From Atriophallophorus winterbourni (Eukaryota; Platyhelminthes; Trematoda; Plagiorchiida; Microphallidae), in the NCBI GenBank assembly GCA_013407085.1, contig JACCGJ010010811.1, positions 33,221 through 97,220 of the forward strand: a DNA stretch of 64,000 nucleotides, in the 5' to 3' direction. The notes under the pieces were generated by a model that had not been told where the DNA came from, did no database searches, and was given only the letters and a program-made list of their open reading frames with translations. Positions 41,401 through 52,584 of the stretch are shown here, one piece after another. A program made the translations under genes and the position numbers. Every line of letters starts with the position of its first letter. Position 1 is the stretch's first letter.

Positions 41401-43075
41401 AAAGCTTGAGTTAATGTATTCAGATTATATGAAGTTGAGCCTGGTGGGTAGTAGATGCAGCCTATTAAAATATCCAGTATGGGTAGTTCTATTCATAGTG
41501 AATCTTCAAGTTCTGTTAAATTCGAAGATGTTATACTAATAGCTTTAAATTATGAATGCACATAAATAAGGCAACCACCACCTTGTTTCAGAGTGCGGTT
41601 TCTCCTAAATACCTGGTAGTAAGGTTTCATGAGTTAAGAGTCAGAATGATCATCACGGGTCCAGGATTCAGTTATAAGAATAATATCTACAGGTTCAGAA
41701 GATAGGTGAGATTTAAATATATAGATTTTAGGTATAATTGATCTAGCATTTATGACCATAAAACTACAATACAAAGGTCGGAAGTTAAAGGATTTAGGGT
41801 GAGTGCATTAGAGAGTTTACTATGCTTAAAATTCAATTTATTCATTTTTGAAAAAGATTGGTATTAGTGTTAAAGTATGGTTCATAATTGGAGCGAGAAA
41901 AATAAGGATTATAAAATAAAGTTTGGACAATATAATTATAATAATAAGATAGATACTGTGTAATAGTAGATGAATTATAATAAGGTTGAATATTCAAAAA
42001 AGATGTAGGAGGAAGTGATGAATGGTGATAGTGTTTCCTATATGATAGGGGGTTATTCATTAAGAAACGAGATGTGTCAATACGGTTGTTGAGACTGGGT
42101 GAACCTCTTATATAATTAGTTGTCTGCATACGTTGTCGGTGAGGTGGTCTGAAAGTAGAAGGGTTTGGTATGAAGGGTCGTGTTTGTCTTAGTTTAGGTA
42201 AACGCCGCGGGCGTGGATGCAGATGTCGAATTACACTCACACCTTGATTATCAGGTGCGGATGTCGAACTTTGGGAACTATTAGAGTTAATTTCAATTAC
42301 AGATTCACATTGCATTTGTTCATTGGTATCTGAGGTATTGTTAATAATAGTGGAGCTGATACCTTTGCGTTTTTTATTGTTAAATTTTCGTTGCATGGGT
42401 GTTAAGTCCGGTTTTAGGACCACACCCGAGAACCTAGGTATACTTTTCAAAAGGTTTTTATTATCAAGTAAATACAATGCAAAACTCTCATCTGAGAATT
42501 TTAATAAAATAGGAGTCCGTTGTTTAATTGTGTTTTTACGAAGTCGAACTACAGTGAAACATTCAATGGGGATGCCATATGTCGAGAATATACATTTTTT
42601 AAATCGTTTAAAGGGTAATTATCTGCAACATTAAACATGATAACATTTTTCGAGCGAGCTTCTCTTTGTATATTTCAGTGCTCATGGTTTCTATAAATTT
42701 ATTTGCTTGAATCAATATATCGTGGTCAATACCAATATTACAGTTCATGAGAGATAAGAGCGGTTTTAGAGAACTATAGTTGTATTTGCATATTGCTAGT
42801 TCGTTTCTAAGTTCTGACAACTCTGATTCTAATTTTTTAGTTTATTCAGAATAATTGAAGTGTCACTCTCTAATCTGACAGTACAATTACTAAGCTCAGA
42901 TAATTTACGTAGCTTAATTCGAGAAGATGATAGGGTTTTCGAGTGCATGCTTTCACCGGAAAAAAGATAATATGGTTTTCGAGTGCATGCTTTCACCGGA
43001 AACAGATATTATTTCAATAAAATTGAGTTGAAATATGTAACGAGAATACGTTGAATATAAGCAGAACAAGTGTAA
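38421..43075 (-). mobile_element. LINE K (family 2), nearly full length
   Basis: Reading on the minus strand: ORF1 from about 42948 with a coiled-coil-like start, then 42477-41842 (basic PRPRRLPKLRQTR and Tyr/Asn-rich end). Endonuclease in part degenerate, ending at 41345-40839 (PTRKGNILDLVFTLNI, FNGDHKIL). RT 40834-39534 with NYRPINHTAILSRLLEKIIK, QHGFLNKRSC after a one-base shift near 40195, LDITKAFDTVPHKILLSKLE, SGVIQGSVLG and LFLFADDMKVVITF. C-terminal part to 38990 is more decayed. 3' UTR ends GAATAAAATTCATTTATTTA. Closely related to LINE H. Confidence 0.83.
42934..43002 (-). repeat. tandem duplication over the LINE K ORF1 start
   Basis: A 29-bp unit, GGTTTTCGAGTGCATGC and what follows, is present at 42934-42962 and 42974-43002, a 40-bp period. 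Each unit contains an ATG on the minus strand (42948 and 42988). The downstream one opens ORF1; the upstream one ends at a TGA after 11 codons, forming a short upstream ORF. Confidence 0.8.
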
Positions 43076-43104
43076 TCAAACAATTGGGATCACGTACCAA
43101 TTCG

Positions 43105-43190
43105 AGCTTTCTACCAAAAGAAATTCTGGACGCTCGATTGGCTCGTTAGCCACATACTGTCCTGTGCAATGTGAACTTAACTGAACTCTA
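43105..43190 (+). repeat. short dispersed motif Z, copy 2
   Basis: Contains GAAATTCTGGACGCTCGATT, GGCTCGTTAGCCAC and CTGTCCTGTGCAA, matching copies at 34480, 55985 and partly 59650. It lies immediately upstream of the first base aligned to LINE Q. Confidence 0.6.
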
Positions 43191-43191
43191 A

Positions 43192-46100
43192 GGTCGGCGC
43201 GCAAGTTGAATATTACCGCTTGTGACAGATTTCTATATTTTCTGTTTTTGTCATCATGGTTGTTGTTCAATCGAAAACGAAACTTTGTTCTAACGCCAAG
43301 GATACTCGACGATTCGGTGAGTGTGAAACAACGGGTGAAAGCCAACCGACGGATAAATCGAATACTTCCTGTTGAAATCCTAAGTGTTTTACCACTGTTC
43401 TCAAAGGAATAGAATGCACTAACTGCTCCGTATGGTATCACTTACGCTGCTAAGGTCTAACCGCAACTGTTTTGGCTGAACATGGCTCTAATTCCACCAA
43501 ACCTTGGTTTTGCAGCGCGTGCACTAATCTCTTAATGGTTCGAAGTCTGTTGCATTGATAGATCAACAGACCAAAACTCTCATTACCCTCGAAAGACGTC
43601 TACAGAAACTTGAAAACATGTTTACGAGCAGCATATTACTACCAGTCTTGCTGTTGTTACATCAGTTTCACCAGCACAAAAGTCAGTAATAAAATCCCCC
43701 GTCGCACAGGCCCATCCCATCCACGTACAACAAAAGATCAACACAAAGCAACCTAGTGTTTCTGTGGCAGGCAGACTAAAACCGCTAAACGGCATAAGCA
43801 CTAATCATGCTCTAACTGCGCAAGATTCTTTTTCTAGTCCCGTGGCAACGACGTCGAAGGTTTCGGTAGCACGAGCGGAGGCACTTACCGTGATTTGCTC
43901 CAATGTCTCTGAGACAGATTCACCCAGTTTTATAACGCCTTAATCTGAAAATGTGCAACAATGGAAAAGTTGTGTCAAGAGCTAGGCCTTAACACAGAAC
44001 CGGTTAGCATGGTCCGCTTGTGAAACACCACAAATCGGCACATGCTAGTGAGCCAAAATTTTTGCGCATTGTGTTAAAATCGTTAGCAGATGTTGGATAT
44101 GTTCATCTATCTACTTAAATTCTTCGAAACTTCTGGTCTGCCATCCGTATATTCATCGATATATCATGAACGGATAGGCAAGCGAATAAACAAGAGAATT
44201 ACCAAGAAAGTGACAAAAAAGCATCTTTGTTGATAGCTTTCCGGAATTGAATGAGAGTGAGGCTGACAAAAACACCACTTATGATTGCGAAGAGTGGCGC
44301 TTCTTACCTTGACTACTTACTTGAAGCGTTTGCAAGCCTCTTCTAGCTTTACTTTTACTTTACTTTTGTGCGACTATCTCCTCCTGGAGGATGAGTCGGC
44401 TTCAATGAAGATTCTTGGGATTTTTGGTATAAAGCGGCGTCCCCAGCATCACTCGGCGTTTTGTCGAGTCAGCTTCTCTTCTAGCCTTTGCACAACCAAT
44501 TGCAACCTGCAAGGCAGCAGGAAGTTGCCAGAAAGAGGTGGTGTGCACTAACTAACCGTCTGCCAGACTCAATTTTAGATTTTTCCTCGTGGTTTTCTCT
44601 CGAAGCCGTTCCCGCGATCGGTTATCCCGCAAGGCAGCGGAGGTTTAAAATCAGGGTTTTCCTTCCGTTAGATGAAATGCCCTCCCAGTCTAACGAGCTC
44701 CATCTGCTTGAAGCAAAATGGTTTTCACGCGCCAGTCACTCGCCCTCGCCCCTTTTTCCTGTTGGTAGAAGCAGTTTCGCCGGGCTCGGGGAGCCACTCG
44801 TGCAGTCCAGAAGCTAGACTTGGTTGTCAGAGGCTATTTGAGACGCATGGCATATGGGAGCATTTTATAAACAGAGGGAGCTTATCCACACTGCCACCCC
44901 GGCTAGAAAGGATCAGGTCATATAACTGAAGCTGCTCCTAACCTTGCGCGTTGAGCCTTAAACTGTATCTACACGAACGCGCAAAGTTTACTCAGCAAAC
45001 TTGCTGAACTTCGTTATTTCGACATAATAACTGTATCAGAAACGTGGCTAAGCTCTTTGATCACTGATGCCGAGGTTTCTCTCACTGATATGTCCATCCT
45101 CAGGAACGATCGTACAACGAAAGGGGGCTGTGTTCTTCTGTACTATAATTCACGTCTTTCTTGTGAGGTTTTCCTGCAAGTTCAAGTTAGCGTGGTGGAC
45201 TCATTTTGGTGTAGCTTGCAACTTAAAATAGAGACTTGCACTTGTCGCGCTAACATATTGTCCGCCGAATACTCAACTTCCTATTGATGATGTCATTCTT
45301 GCATCCATTTGCTTCGCCTTATCACTACCTCACACGCAGGCATTGCTGATGGGGGATTTTAACTCTCCTGAAGTTGTCGGCAAACTCAGCCCAAATACGC
45401 TTGCTACGGATCTGGATGATTTCATCAGCACCCATCCATTGTACAACCACGTGAATGCTGCTACACGCTTTCGGAGTGGCGATTGTCCAACTTTACTCGA
45501 TCTAGTACTGACTAATGAAAACCTGATAGTAGAAGAAATTCATTGTGAAGCGCCCTTAGGAAAGAGCAATCACATCGTCTTTACCTATTTTCGTTTCTTA
45601 CGCCGAATTCCTCGATGAGGAGAAAACCCTGGCACAAATAGTCACGGACTACAAGGATGTTCAGAAAATTGTTACTGCTAACAATTTCAACTTCATGTTA
45701 AATGGCAATCCTGAGCACACTTGGTCCAGATTTGTCTACCAGTGGCACTTGCTACTGCAACAGTCATCGACTTGCAAAACAGACAAACGACGTATCCTAC
45801 GTACCTTCATTCGCAGTAGAACTTGTAAGTGGATCTGCTACAGAAACGCCGCGTGGCGTGCGTTCCAATCGGGAGAGTGTGTGCAAAATTGGGAAGCATA
45901 TCAACAATTACTTAACCACTGTAGTCTCTAGTGCGTCAAGATAAGCTGGATTACCATAACAAGTTAACTCCACGGTTTCTGAATAACTAAAAACTGCTAT
46001 GCCGTCATATAAACGGCAAAAGAAAAGTGAAAACTGGTATCCTCCCACTGAAAATTGGAGGCGGCTACACATCGGCTTCTATGGAAGCCACAAATACCCT

Positions 46101-47862
46101 GAAACATCACTATATGCGGCTATTCCAGAATTGCTAACCACCTTCGTTGAATATCACCCCACCCACACCTAGACTCTACTATTCTGTTCATCGATGAACG
46201 TGTATATAAAAAGATCATGCAGCTCCGTGAAAATTCATCACCTGGTGTAGACCGGATCACACCAAAAGCATTGCGTGCGGTTGCTGCGCAACTTTGTGAA
46301 CCACTTTCCATGTACCTCCAACGTTTTTTCGATACCTCTCATGTTCCGGAAGATTGGAAACAGGGAATCATTACCCCGACCTATGAATGTGGAAACCTCA
46401 GTGATCCTGCGAATTACCGCCCAATCACTCTGCCCATGTGCTTTCCGAAGTAATGGAATCTATTGTATCCGACGATTTGATGGCTTTTATGGAGAACACG
46501 GATGATGTCGCTGTCAAACAACGGGTTTCGCCGTGGACACTCCTGTACAACAAAATTGCTTTTGGCGTGAGACAGCTGGACCAAAGCTGTCGATGCAGGC
46601 TATGGTGTCGATCTTATATACCTGGATTTCTCCAAAGCTTTTGACCGAGTTAACCACGCTATTTTACTGCAAAAGCTTGACCTACTTAGAATTGGAAACC
46701 CACTATTGTCTTGGTTAATCGAATTCCTCCGCTCCAGGACACTTCGCGTTCGCGTCAGACAATCGCTTTCCGTTTGTTTTTCAATACAATGCGGATTACC
46801 CCAGGGCTCTGTACTCGGTCCGCGACTGTACTTGATGTTCATCAAAGACATTGGAGCATGTGTGAACTCACCGTTTCTGATGTTTGCGGATGATATCAAA
46901 CTATGGCGCATTCTCTCTTCCTCGAATGATTGTGATGACCTGCAGGCGGATGTTACCTCACTTAATAACTGGGCAATGTCTAACCAGCTCCCTTTTAACC
47001 CACGAAAATGCCGATCTCCGCATTCGTCACCCTGGCGAACCTAGGTACAAGCTAGGGGACACCGAACTTTCGGTGAGTATGCTAGAAAAAGACCTCAACG
47101 TATTGGTTCAAATTGATCTTGGGTGCTAAGTCCAATGTTCCCTCGATTGTTCAGTCGCCAATCACAACGTAGGGCTCCTCTAAAGGGTCTTTGCGACTTT
47201 TGACCGCCGCCTCTTTTCCTCGCTTTAACACGCGTACATCAGACCCCACCTTGAATATGCGGTACCCGTTTGGTCTCTATGGCTAAAGCGTGACCATCAC
47301 GTCCTAGAGGAGGCTCAAAGGAGATTCACAAAGCTCGTCAATTGACTCAGTTTTCTGAACTATGAAGACCGCCTACAGCAACTCAACGTGTTCCCGACGA
47401 GTTACCGTCACATCAGAGGAGATTTCATACTTGTTTTCTAGATCCATAAGGAACACAAACATCCGTACCATGGACTGCTTTTGATGGCACCCAGTTCCGA
47501 AACACGGGGACATGTCTTCAAGCTTGTTCACCAGCCCAGTCGGTTAAGCTGACTTAAATTTTTCTTTTCTGTCCGTACCCCTCGTGTTTGTAATGACTTA
47601 CCCGTTTTTGTCGTGACCTCCCCATCACTCTCCATTTTTAAAGAGCGACTTGACGTTTATGTCTATTTTTATCCACAAGTTTGATGGATTTTTGCTTTTC
47701 GTTCTTCCCGAAACTACACCCATTTTCCTCTTCCTTTCCAGATACATATACGGAACTACGCCGATTTATCTCCCCCTGTATTGACTGTTATGATACGTAC
47801 AACTCCTAACTTTACGGAAATTTGTCAAACAACGCCGAACCCCTTGAACTCCACCAGACCCC
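43192..47862 (+). mobile_element. CR1-like LINE Q+ (nearly full length, decayed)
   Basis: Aligns over its whole length with the minus-strand copy Q- at 50788-55045. ORF1 starts near 43257 (MVVVQSKTKL) with a PHD-type finger remnant, and runs in broken frames to about 44900. The endonuclease is visible as LSKLAELRYF, VSETWLSSLITDAE, LLMGDFNSPEVVGKL and LLDLVLTNENL (44960-45600). RT: LRENSSPGVDRITPKAL, VPEDWKQGIITPTYEC, QCGLPQGSVLGPRLYLMF and LMFADDIKLWRIL (46860-46920). C-terminus and 3' UTR to 47862, where a BEL2 LTR begins. Many frameshifts. Confidence 0.82.
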
Positions 47863-48422
47863 TGTAGCGACCAAATCGTCACTGGAGCATAGTTTCTGTC
47901 ACGGAAACTAGTTGCCTGCTACAAGCCACGAGCTTCTTATACCGGGAGTGACGAGCGTTTACGAATCGATCATAAATCAGAACAATACGTCAATTTACGC
48001 TGTACTATATTGACAAAGACGATTAGCAAGCAAAATATAACAAACCTCAAAGGTAATCAAATACAGGTTTCAAGGCAAATCCAACGTGTCCAATAAATGA
48101 GAGTTAAACAGCTCAGTTGAGAGCACAACAAATACCGTTTTCCAATAACGGTAAACACGGGTAACGGACAAATCAAAATGTGCGGAAGCCTATGTGCAGT
48201 TAAACAAAGAAACAATGTTCGGGAAAGAAAACTCTCACAGATTTAACATTTAGTTTGAATGTTATTTTCAATTCAAAGTACAAACAAAAATATCACGGGA
48301 AAATTATGACACAAAAATTGGATAAGGAACACGGGTGTAGGGTGGGAAACAAATTTCTCCAGTTCGTTTGATCTTGCTTGACCGAAAGAGGAATTTTCGA
48401 AACATCAACGCGGATTCATACA
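47863..48422 (-). repeat. BEL2 c2 LTR (about 560 bp)
   Basis: Plus-strand start TGTAGCGACC, end CATACA, followed by CCGCCCACCAAAATTCC, which on the minus strand is a purine tract GGTGGGCGG like that of BEL1. The first 120-140 bp recur at 24481 and 25980. Confidence 0.85.
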
Positions 48423-49046
48423 CCGCCCACCAAAATTCCTCCAAATCTGAAAAGCAAGTTGAGACACAAAAACTGAACTGCGGGGGTCTCCTGTACCTGG
48501 CTACTCGACACATGTACCTGCGCGACGCATAACAGCTACTCGACGAGCATATGTTTGGTGGTATTTCTGGAGTTGGCAGACCCTCCTCCAACCTATAACA
48601 TTTGCCTTCAGTGAAATCAACGTTCGTCTTCGCATGCAACCGGCAGACTGAATGCCCGGTGGTATTTCTGGGGTCAGCAGATCCGAAAACCCGCCATCCA
48701 CCTTAAGCACCAGCCCCCGGTCCCGAAACCCAGGTACAGTAGAATAAAGCAAATGACTTTATTTAGTGGCGAGTCACACACGCCACGTCGCACCACCATC
48801 ACTGGACACCTGTGGCTTTTATAGGGAAAACGTTTGCTAGACAAAGACACACCACGTCCTCCGGTTCTGCCACTTTCCCTTACAAGAAGCTTATGTGTGC
48901 AATCCCATCTAAACGAGCTTTGTGTATTTCATACTCAAATAGCGACGTCCTGCGTCACCTAAACAACTCTAATCTGCAAAATGGATAAGGGTATCAGGGG
49001 TTCGAAACACAAATGGCTCATCGGGTACACAACCGAACGTCTTGCG
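48423..49046 (-). other. BEL2 c2 3' leader
   Basis: Non-coding 3' region. 48767-48875 matches the BEL1 3' leader (GTGGCGAGTCACACACGCC, ACGTCCTC.GGTTCTGCC). Two imperfect direct repeats of a GGTGGTATTTCTGG.GT..GCAGA phrase occur at 48559-48580 and 48658-48680. The C-terminal block of the PGSHDT protein (CVPDEPF..R) is visible at 48900-49046 with frameshifts. Confidence 0.6.
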
Positions 49047-49571
49047 TCAATCATATGAATTGTTATGCCGACCATCTGCCGCCCTCATTTCGGCTGATTC
49101 AGTGTCATGTGAACCAGGCATACTATTCATTTTTGATGATTTGGTGTCATGTGAGCCAGGCTTGCTCTCCATCTCATCCGAATTAGTGTCGGGAAATTCA
49201 GTTACAAAATCCGACTGAGCTAATTCAATGTCAGGTAACTCACCACTCTGATCATCATGAACAACACAAAGGTCAATATCTTTCAACATTACACCAATAG
49301 AAACAATTTCTCGACAATTAACGAGGCTAACAGGCCTTGATGTTGGATGCGGTTGCCCGAAGAGGTCCTTCAGGATTGATCTCGCCCGCTTATACGCACG
49401 TTCAGGTGGCAGCATGACACACTCGTCAATAGCTACTTTTGCTACAGCTCGGCAATAAATTAGGAAATATAGGAACCTCTGTCCGTCATCACGAGTTCTA
49501 GACTCCACATAGGTCTCGAACTGACGGAAAAATTTCCAGTAAGTGCTAGCTGAACCATCAAAAGACATCAA
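49047..49571 (-). CDS. gag: BEL2 gag capsid block fused to the PGSHDT protein, copy c2
   Basis: 174 codons in one frame: MMSFDGSASTYWKFFRQFET, YVESRTRDDGQRFLYFLIYC and RARSILKDLFGQPH are the BEL gag capsid-like block. After GQPH, where BEL1 continues with VVARSLLTEVL, this protein reads PTSRPVSLVNCREIVSIGVM then LKDIDLCVVHDD, the acidic AQSDFVTEFPDTNSDEM segment, and repeats ESKPGSHDTKSSKM and NSMPGSHDTESAEM. The uninterrupted fusion supports one translated product in the parental element. Function unknown; the acidic repeat domain has no motif I recognise. A rearranged gag is the main alternative. Confidence 0.65.
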   Translation of the reverse strand: MMSFDGSASTYWKFFRQFETYVESRTRDDGQRFLYFLIYCRAVAKVAIDECVMLPPERAYKRARSILKDLFGQPHPTSRPVSLVNCREIVSIGVMLKDIDLCVVHDDQSGELPDIELAQSDFVTEFPDTNSDEMESKPGSHDTKSSKMNSMPGSHDTESAEMRAADGRHNNSYD

Positions 49572-49620
49572 TTCTATCTTCGGAAGTTCAGACGTTGGTA
49601 AACAACCGGGCGTTTAATTA

Positions 49621-50088
49621 CTAAGAGATGTAACGAAGCGTCATTTCTTATGTATCTTTTGTATTTTGCGCCAATATTATCGTTTGCTTTCATATCGCAC
49701 AACACGTAGAAAGGGATGTCAAAATATTTTTACGTTCCTATTGTGAATAAGAATGATAATGTTGGTTCTTCTATTTTATATTATATTGATTCTGAATCCC
49801 TTTGTTTTGTCGGACTCTAACCCGCGCTCGGCGGAGTTCGTTTCCCCTTTGGCCGCCGCTAGCTGCCGCTAGGCAGCCATCGCCTCCCAGCCATCCGGCT
49901 GCGCATCCAGACAAGGACCTGTGAACAATCATCCAGCGACCCAGCTGCGCATCAACCACAGGACTTGTCTACGACATTCTATTGTACCGCGTGCCTCATC
50001 CCATACACCTTTTCATTCAACCTTTCGGAGTTCTCGCTTGGTGTGTGCTATCACTGTGCTTGGGGTAAACTGCAACGTTACCTCAATC
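49621..50088. other. insertion in BEL2 c2, origin unknown
   Basis: Present in c2, absent in c1 at the same gag position (c1 reads straight from GAACAGAATC to ATTACG). The left half is AT-rich, the right half GC-rich with GCCGCCGCTAGCTGCCGCTAG and two related phrases, CATCCGGCTGCGCATCCAGAC and GACCCAGCTGCGCATCAACC. No clear inverted repeats or target duplication. It may be a SINE or LINE 5' fragment. Confidence 0.5.
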
Positions 50089-50089
50089 G

Positions 50090-50417
50090 CCACAGAGAAT
50101 CTTCTACCTCCGAACGAGGGTAGTAAGCTACTTCTGCCTTTTGAGGCCCACAATGCGCAAGATAACTTGCAACCTTTTGATTGTTATCAACATCTTGCAA
50201 CTGTGAATCTGCATTGTCGGACGCAGAAGCAGCAATCTCAGCCATTTCAACCTCCTGTGCCACCTCAAGCAATTTCAGTTTGTGCTGCATTTCGAGAGCT
50301 TCACGTTCCTGTGACAGTTTCAGGAGTTCCAAGCTCATCGTAGCCTTACGAACAGGGATGTTTAATTCTATCTTTGAACACCTTAGGCTACCTCGAGAGC
50401 CATCAACAGAACAATGA
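50090..50417 (-). pseudogene. gag: BEL2 c2 gag N-terminus
   Basis: Contains SRGSLRCSKIELNIPVRKAT and the charged coiled-coil-like LLKLSQEREALEMQHKLKLL and AQEVEMAEIAASAS, then a 17-residue NADSQLQDVDNNQKVAS insert not present in c1. Breaks at ACAATGA|GGGTA where LINE P starts; c1 continues upstream from the same ACAATGA. Confidence 0.7.
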
Positions 50418-50787
50418 GGGTAATACAAGGGAGCACATAGGTACCCTAATATTAGACAATGGCCAGAAAGCCAATTCTGACCCCGAAAAAGCAGCAGCTT
50501 TTCTGGATTGTTTTCGAAGCGTACATAGAATGGATGGCGGGGATGCGATTCACTCAGTCCCAACTCTTAATACGGAAATGGGTGCCTCGCTAAGCGAAAT
50601 AGTTTTTTGCACGGATGATGTCGCACGTGTCCTAAAGAATCTAGACGGAAATAAATCCGCCGGACCCGACGATGTGCATCCTAAAATTGTAAAGGAAATA
50701 TCTAAGGTACTAGCAGAGCCTCCATGTGAGTTATATAACGAATCGTTCTGCAAAGGAATCCTACCAGATGGCTGGAAGGAAGCCATT
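50418..50787 (+). mobile_element. CR1-like LINE P, left part (start of RT)
   Basis: Codes TREHIGTLILDNGQKANSDP, VARVLKNLDGNKSAGPDDVH and ILPDGWKEAI, almost the same as LINE O. The frame stops because LINE Q- is inserted after GCCATT at 50787; it resumes at 55046 with VVPIPKGGCANIV. Open throughout, so the P lineage decayed little before it was hit. Confidence 0.85.
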
Positions 50788-50812
50788 CAATAGTCAATAG
50801 TCAATAGTATAT
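50788..50812 (-). repeat. heptamer 3' tail of LINE Q-
   Basis: About three units of TATTGAC on the minus strand at the extreme 3' end, next to the target site. Short 3' repeats in place of poly(A) are characteristic of CR1-clade LINEs. Confidence 0.85.
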
Positions 50813-51472
50813 TTTGGTACAAAAAGCTAAGAGCCTAAAAAAGAACCACAGGATAGTCAGCACAAGGGGTCGGGTGGAGTCCATGAAATTGGATTTCGGT
50901 TACCAAAGTTCCGTAAATGGTGGGGTCAGAGGAAGCACAGGGTAGTCAATACAGGGAAAGATGGATTGGCGTCAATTTGTTTGTAGGTCTGGAAAAGAGA
51001 AAATTGGTGCAGCATCGGGACCAAAAAGGAATGTGGTGCGAAGTTAAATTCAAATTTGCTGACAAATATATAGGTAAGGTCAGGGTTCTTTAAGCATACA
51101 AGGGAAGAGAGGTTACAATAAAGACGGTAGTCATTCCAGGCAATGTAATGCAGACTGAGAAAAAAAACTTTCGGCAGTTTAACCGACTTGGTTGATGGGC
51201 AAGATTTAAGACATGTCCCCGGGTTCCGGAACTAGGGGCCATCGAAAGCAGTCTGAAGCACAAGTGTTTGGGATTCTTGGGAATCAGGAAAACCAAAATC
51301 AGATCCCTTCGAATGCGGCGGTAACTCATGGGGAACAAATTGAGTGCCTCCAGGCAATCTTCATAGTTCATCGAACTAAGCCCTTTGACGATTTTGATGA
51401 ATCTCCGTTGAGCTTGTTCCAGGACGTGAATATTGCGCTTCAACCACGGGGACCAGACGGACACGGCGTATT

Positions 51473-52584
51473 CTAGGTGAGGTCTGACATACGCGTGAAG
51501 AATTGAGGGGAAAGGCTGCGGTCGAAAGAACCAAAGACTCGTTTTAGAAGGCCTACGTTTCGATTCGCGACTAAGGAAGCGTATGAACAGTGAGCAGAGC
51601 ACTCGAGGTCACTTTGAACCAGTATACCGAGGTCTTTCTCTTGCATACTTACCGAAACTTCGGTGCCCCCTAGTTGATACCTAGGTTCACTGGGGTGGCG
51701 AATGCGGAGAGATCGGCATTTTCGTGGATTGAAAGGTAGCTGGTTCATAGTTGCCCAACTATTAAGTGAGTTGAGGTCCATCTGCAATTCGTCACAGTCA
51801 TTTGGGGAAGAGAGGATTCGCCAGAGTTTGAGATCATCTGCGAACATTAAAAACGGTGAGTTCACACATGCACCAATGTCGTTGATGAACATCAAGAACA
51901 AGCGCAGGCCGAGTACAGAACCTTGGGGTAATCCGCATTGTATTGAAAAATATCAGAAAGTGATTTTCTGACGTGAACGTGGAGTGTTCTGGCGCGGAGA
52001 AATTCGGCTATCCAAGACAAAAGTGGATTACCGATTCCAAGAAGAGCAAGCTTTTGTAGTATAACAGCGTGGTTTACGCTATCAAAAGCTTTGGAGAAAT
52101 CCAGGTAGATTGCATCAACACCGCAGCCTGCGTGGACAGCTTTGGCCCAGCTGTCTCGGGCTAAAAGCAGGTTTATCGTACAGGAGTGTCCGCGACGAAA
52201 CCCATCTTGTTCGACAGCGACAGCGTTTTCGTTCTCCATAAAAGTCATCAACTCGTCGGACACGATCGATTCCGTGACTTTAAAAAGCACGGGGAGCAGA
52301 GTGACTGGGCGGTAATTTGCAGGATCACTGCGGTTTCCACCTTTATAAATCGGGGTTATGATCCCCTGTTTCCAATCTTCGGGAACATTGGAGATATCGA
52401 ACAGACGTTGGAAGTACATGGAAAGTGGTTCACAAAGTTGCACAGCAACCGCACGCAATGCTTTCGGTGTAATCCGGTCTACTCCAGGTGATGAATTTTC
52501 ACGGAGCTGCATGATCTTTTTATATACACGTTCAGCGGTGAACAGAATAATAGAGATGCTAGGTGGGGGTGGGGTGATATTCAA
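51473..52584 (-). pseudogene. LINE Q- reverse transcriptase
   Basis: Runs from ERVYKKIMQLRENSSPGVDR through YKGGNRSDPANYRPVTLLPV, GFRRGHSCTINLLLARDSW and LDFSKAFDSVNHAVILQKLA to FLRARTLHVHVRKSL. One shift near 51945 enters the frame with LMFINDIGACVNSPFLMFAD, then DLKLWRILSS and PFNPRKCRSLRIRHP. The catalytic FADD is intact. Two half-frames are otherwise open. Confidence 0.85.

Larger units (their letters stand above)
47863..50417 (-). mobile_element. BEL/Pao family 2 (BEL2), copy c2
   Basis: Left LTR 47863-48422, then purine-rich tract and 3' leader, the PGSHDT-type ORF joined to a gag capsid block (49047-49571), an insertion absent from copy c1 (about 49621-50088), and the gag N-terminus (50090-50417). 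The right LTR and leader are missing; the copy breaks where LINE P begins. As in c1 there is no protease, RT or integrase. Gag is related to BEL1 (SFDGSASTYWKFFRQFE versus STFDGNSVDYWKFIRQFE) but the LTRs are unrelated to those of BEL1. Confidence 0.82.
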
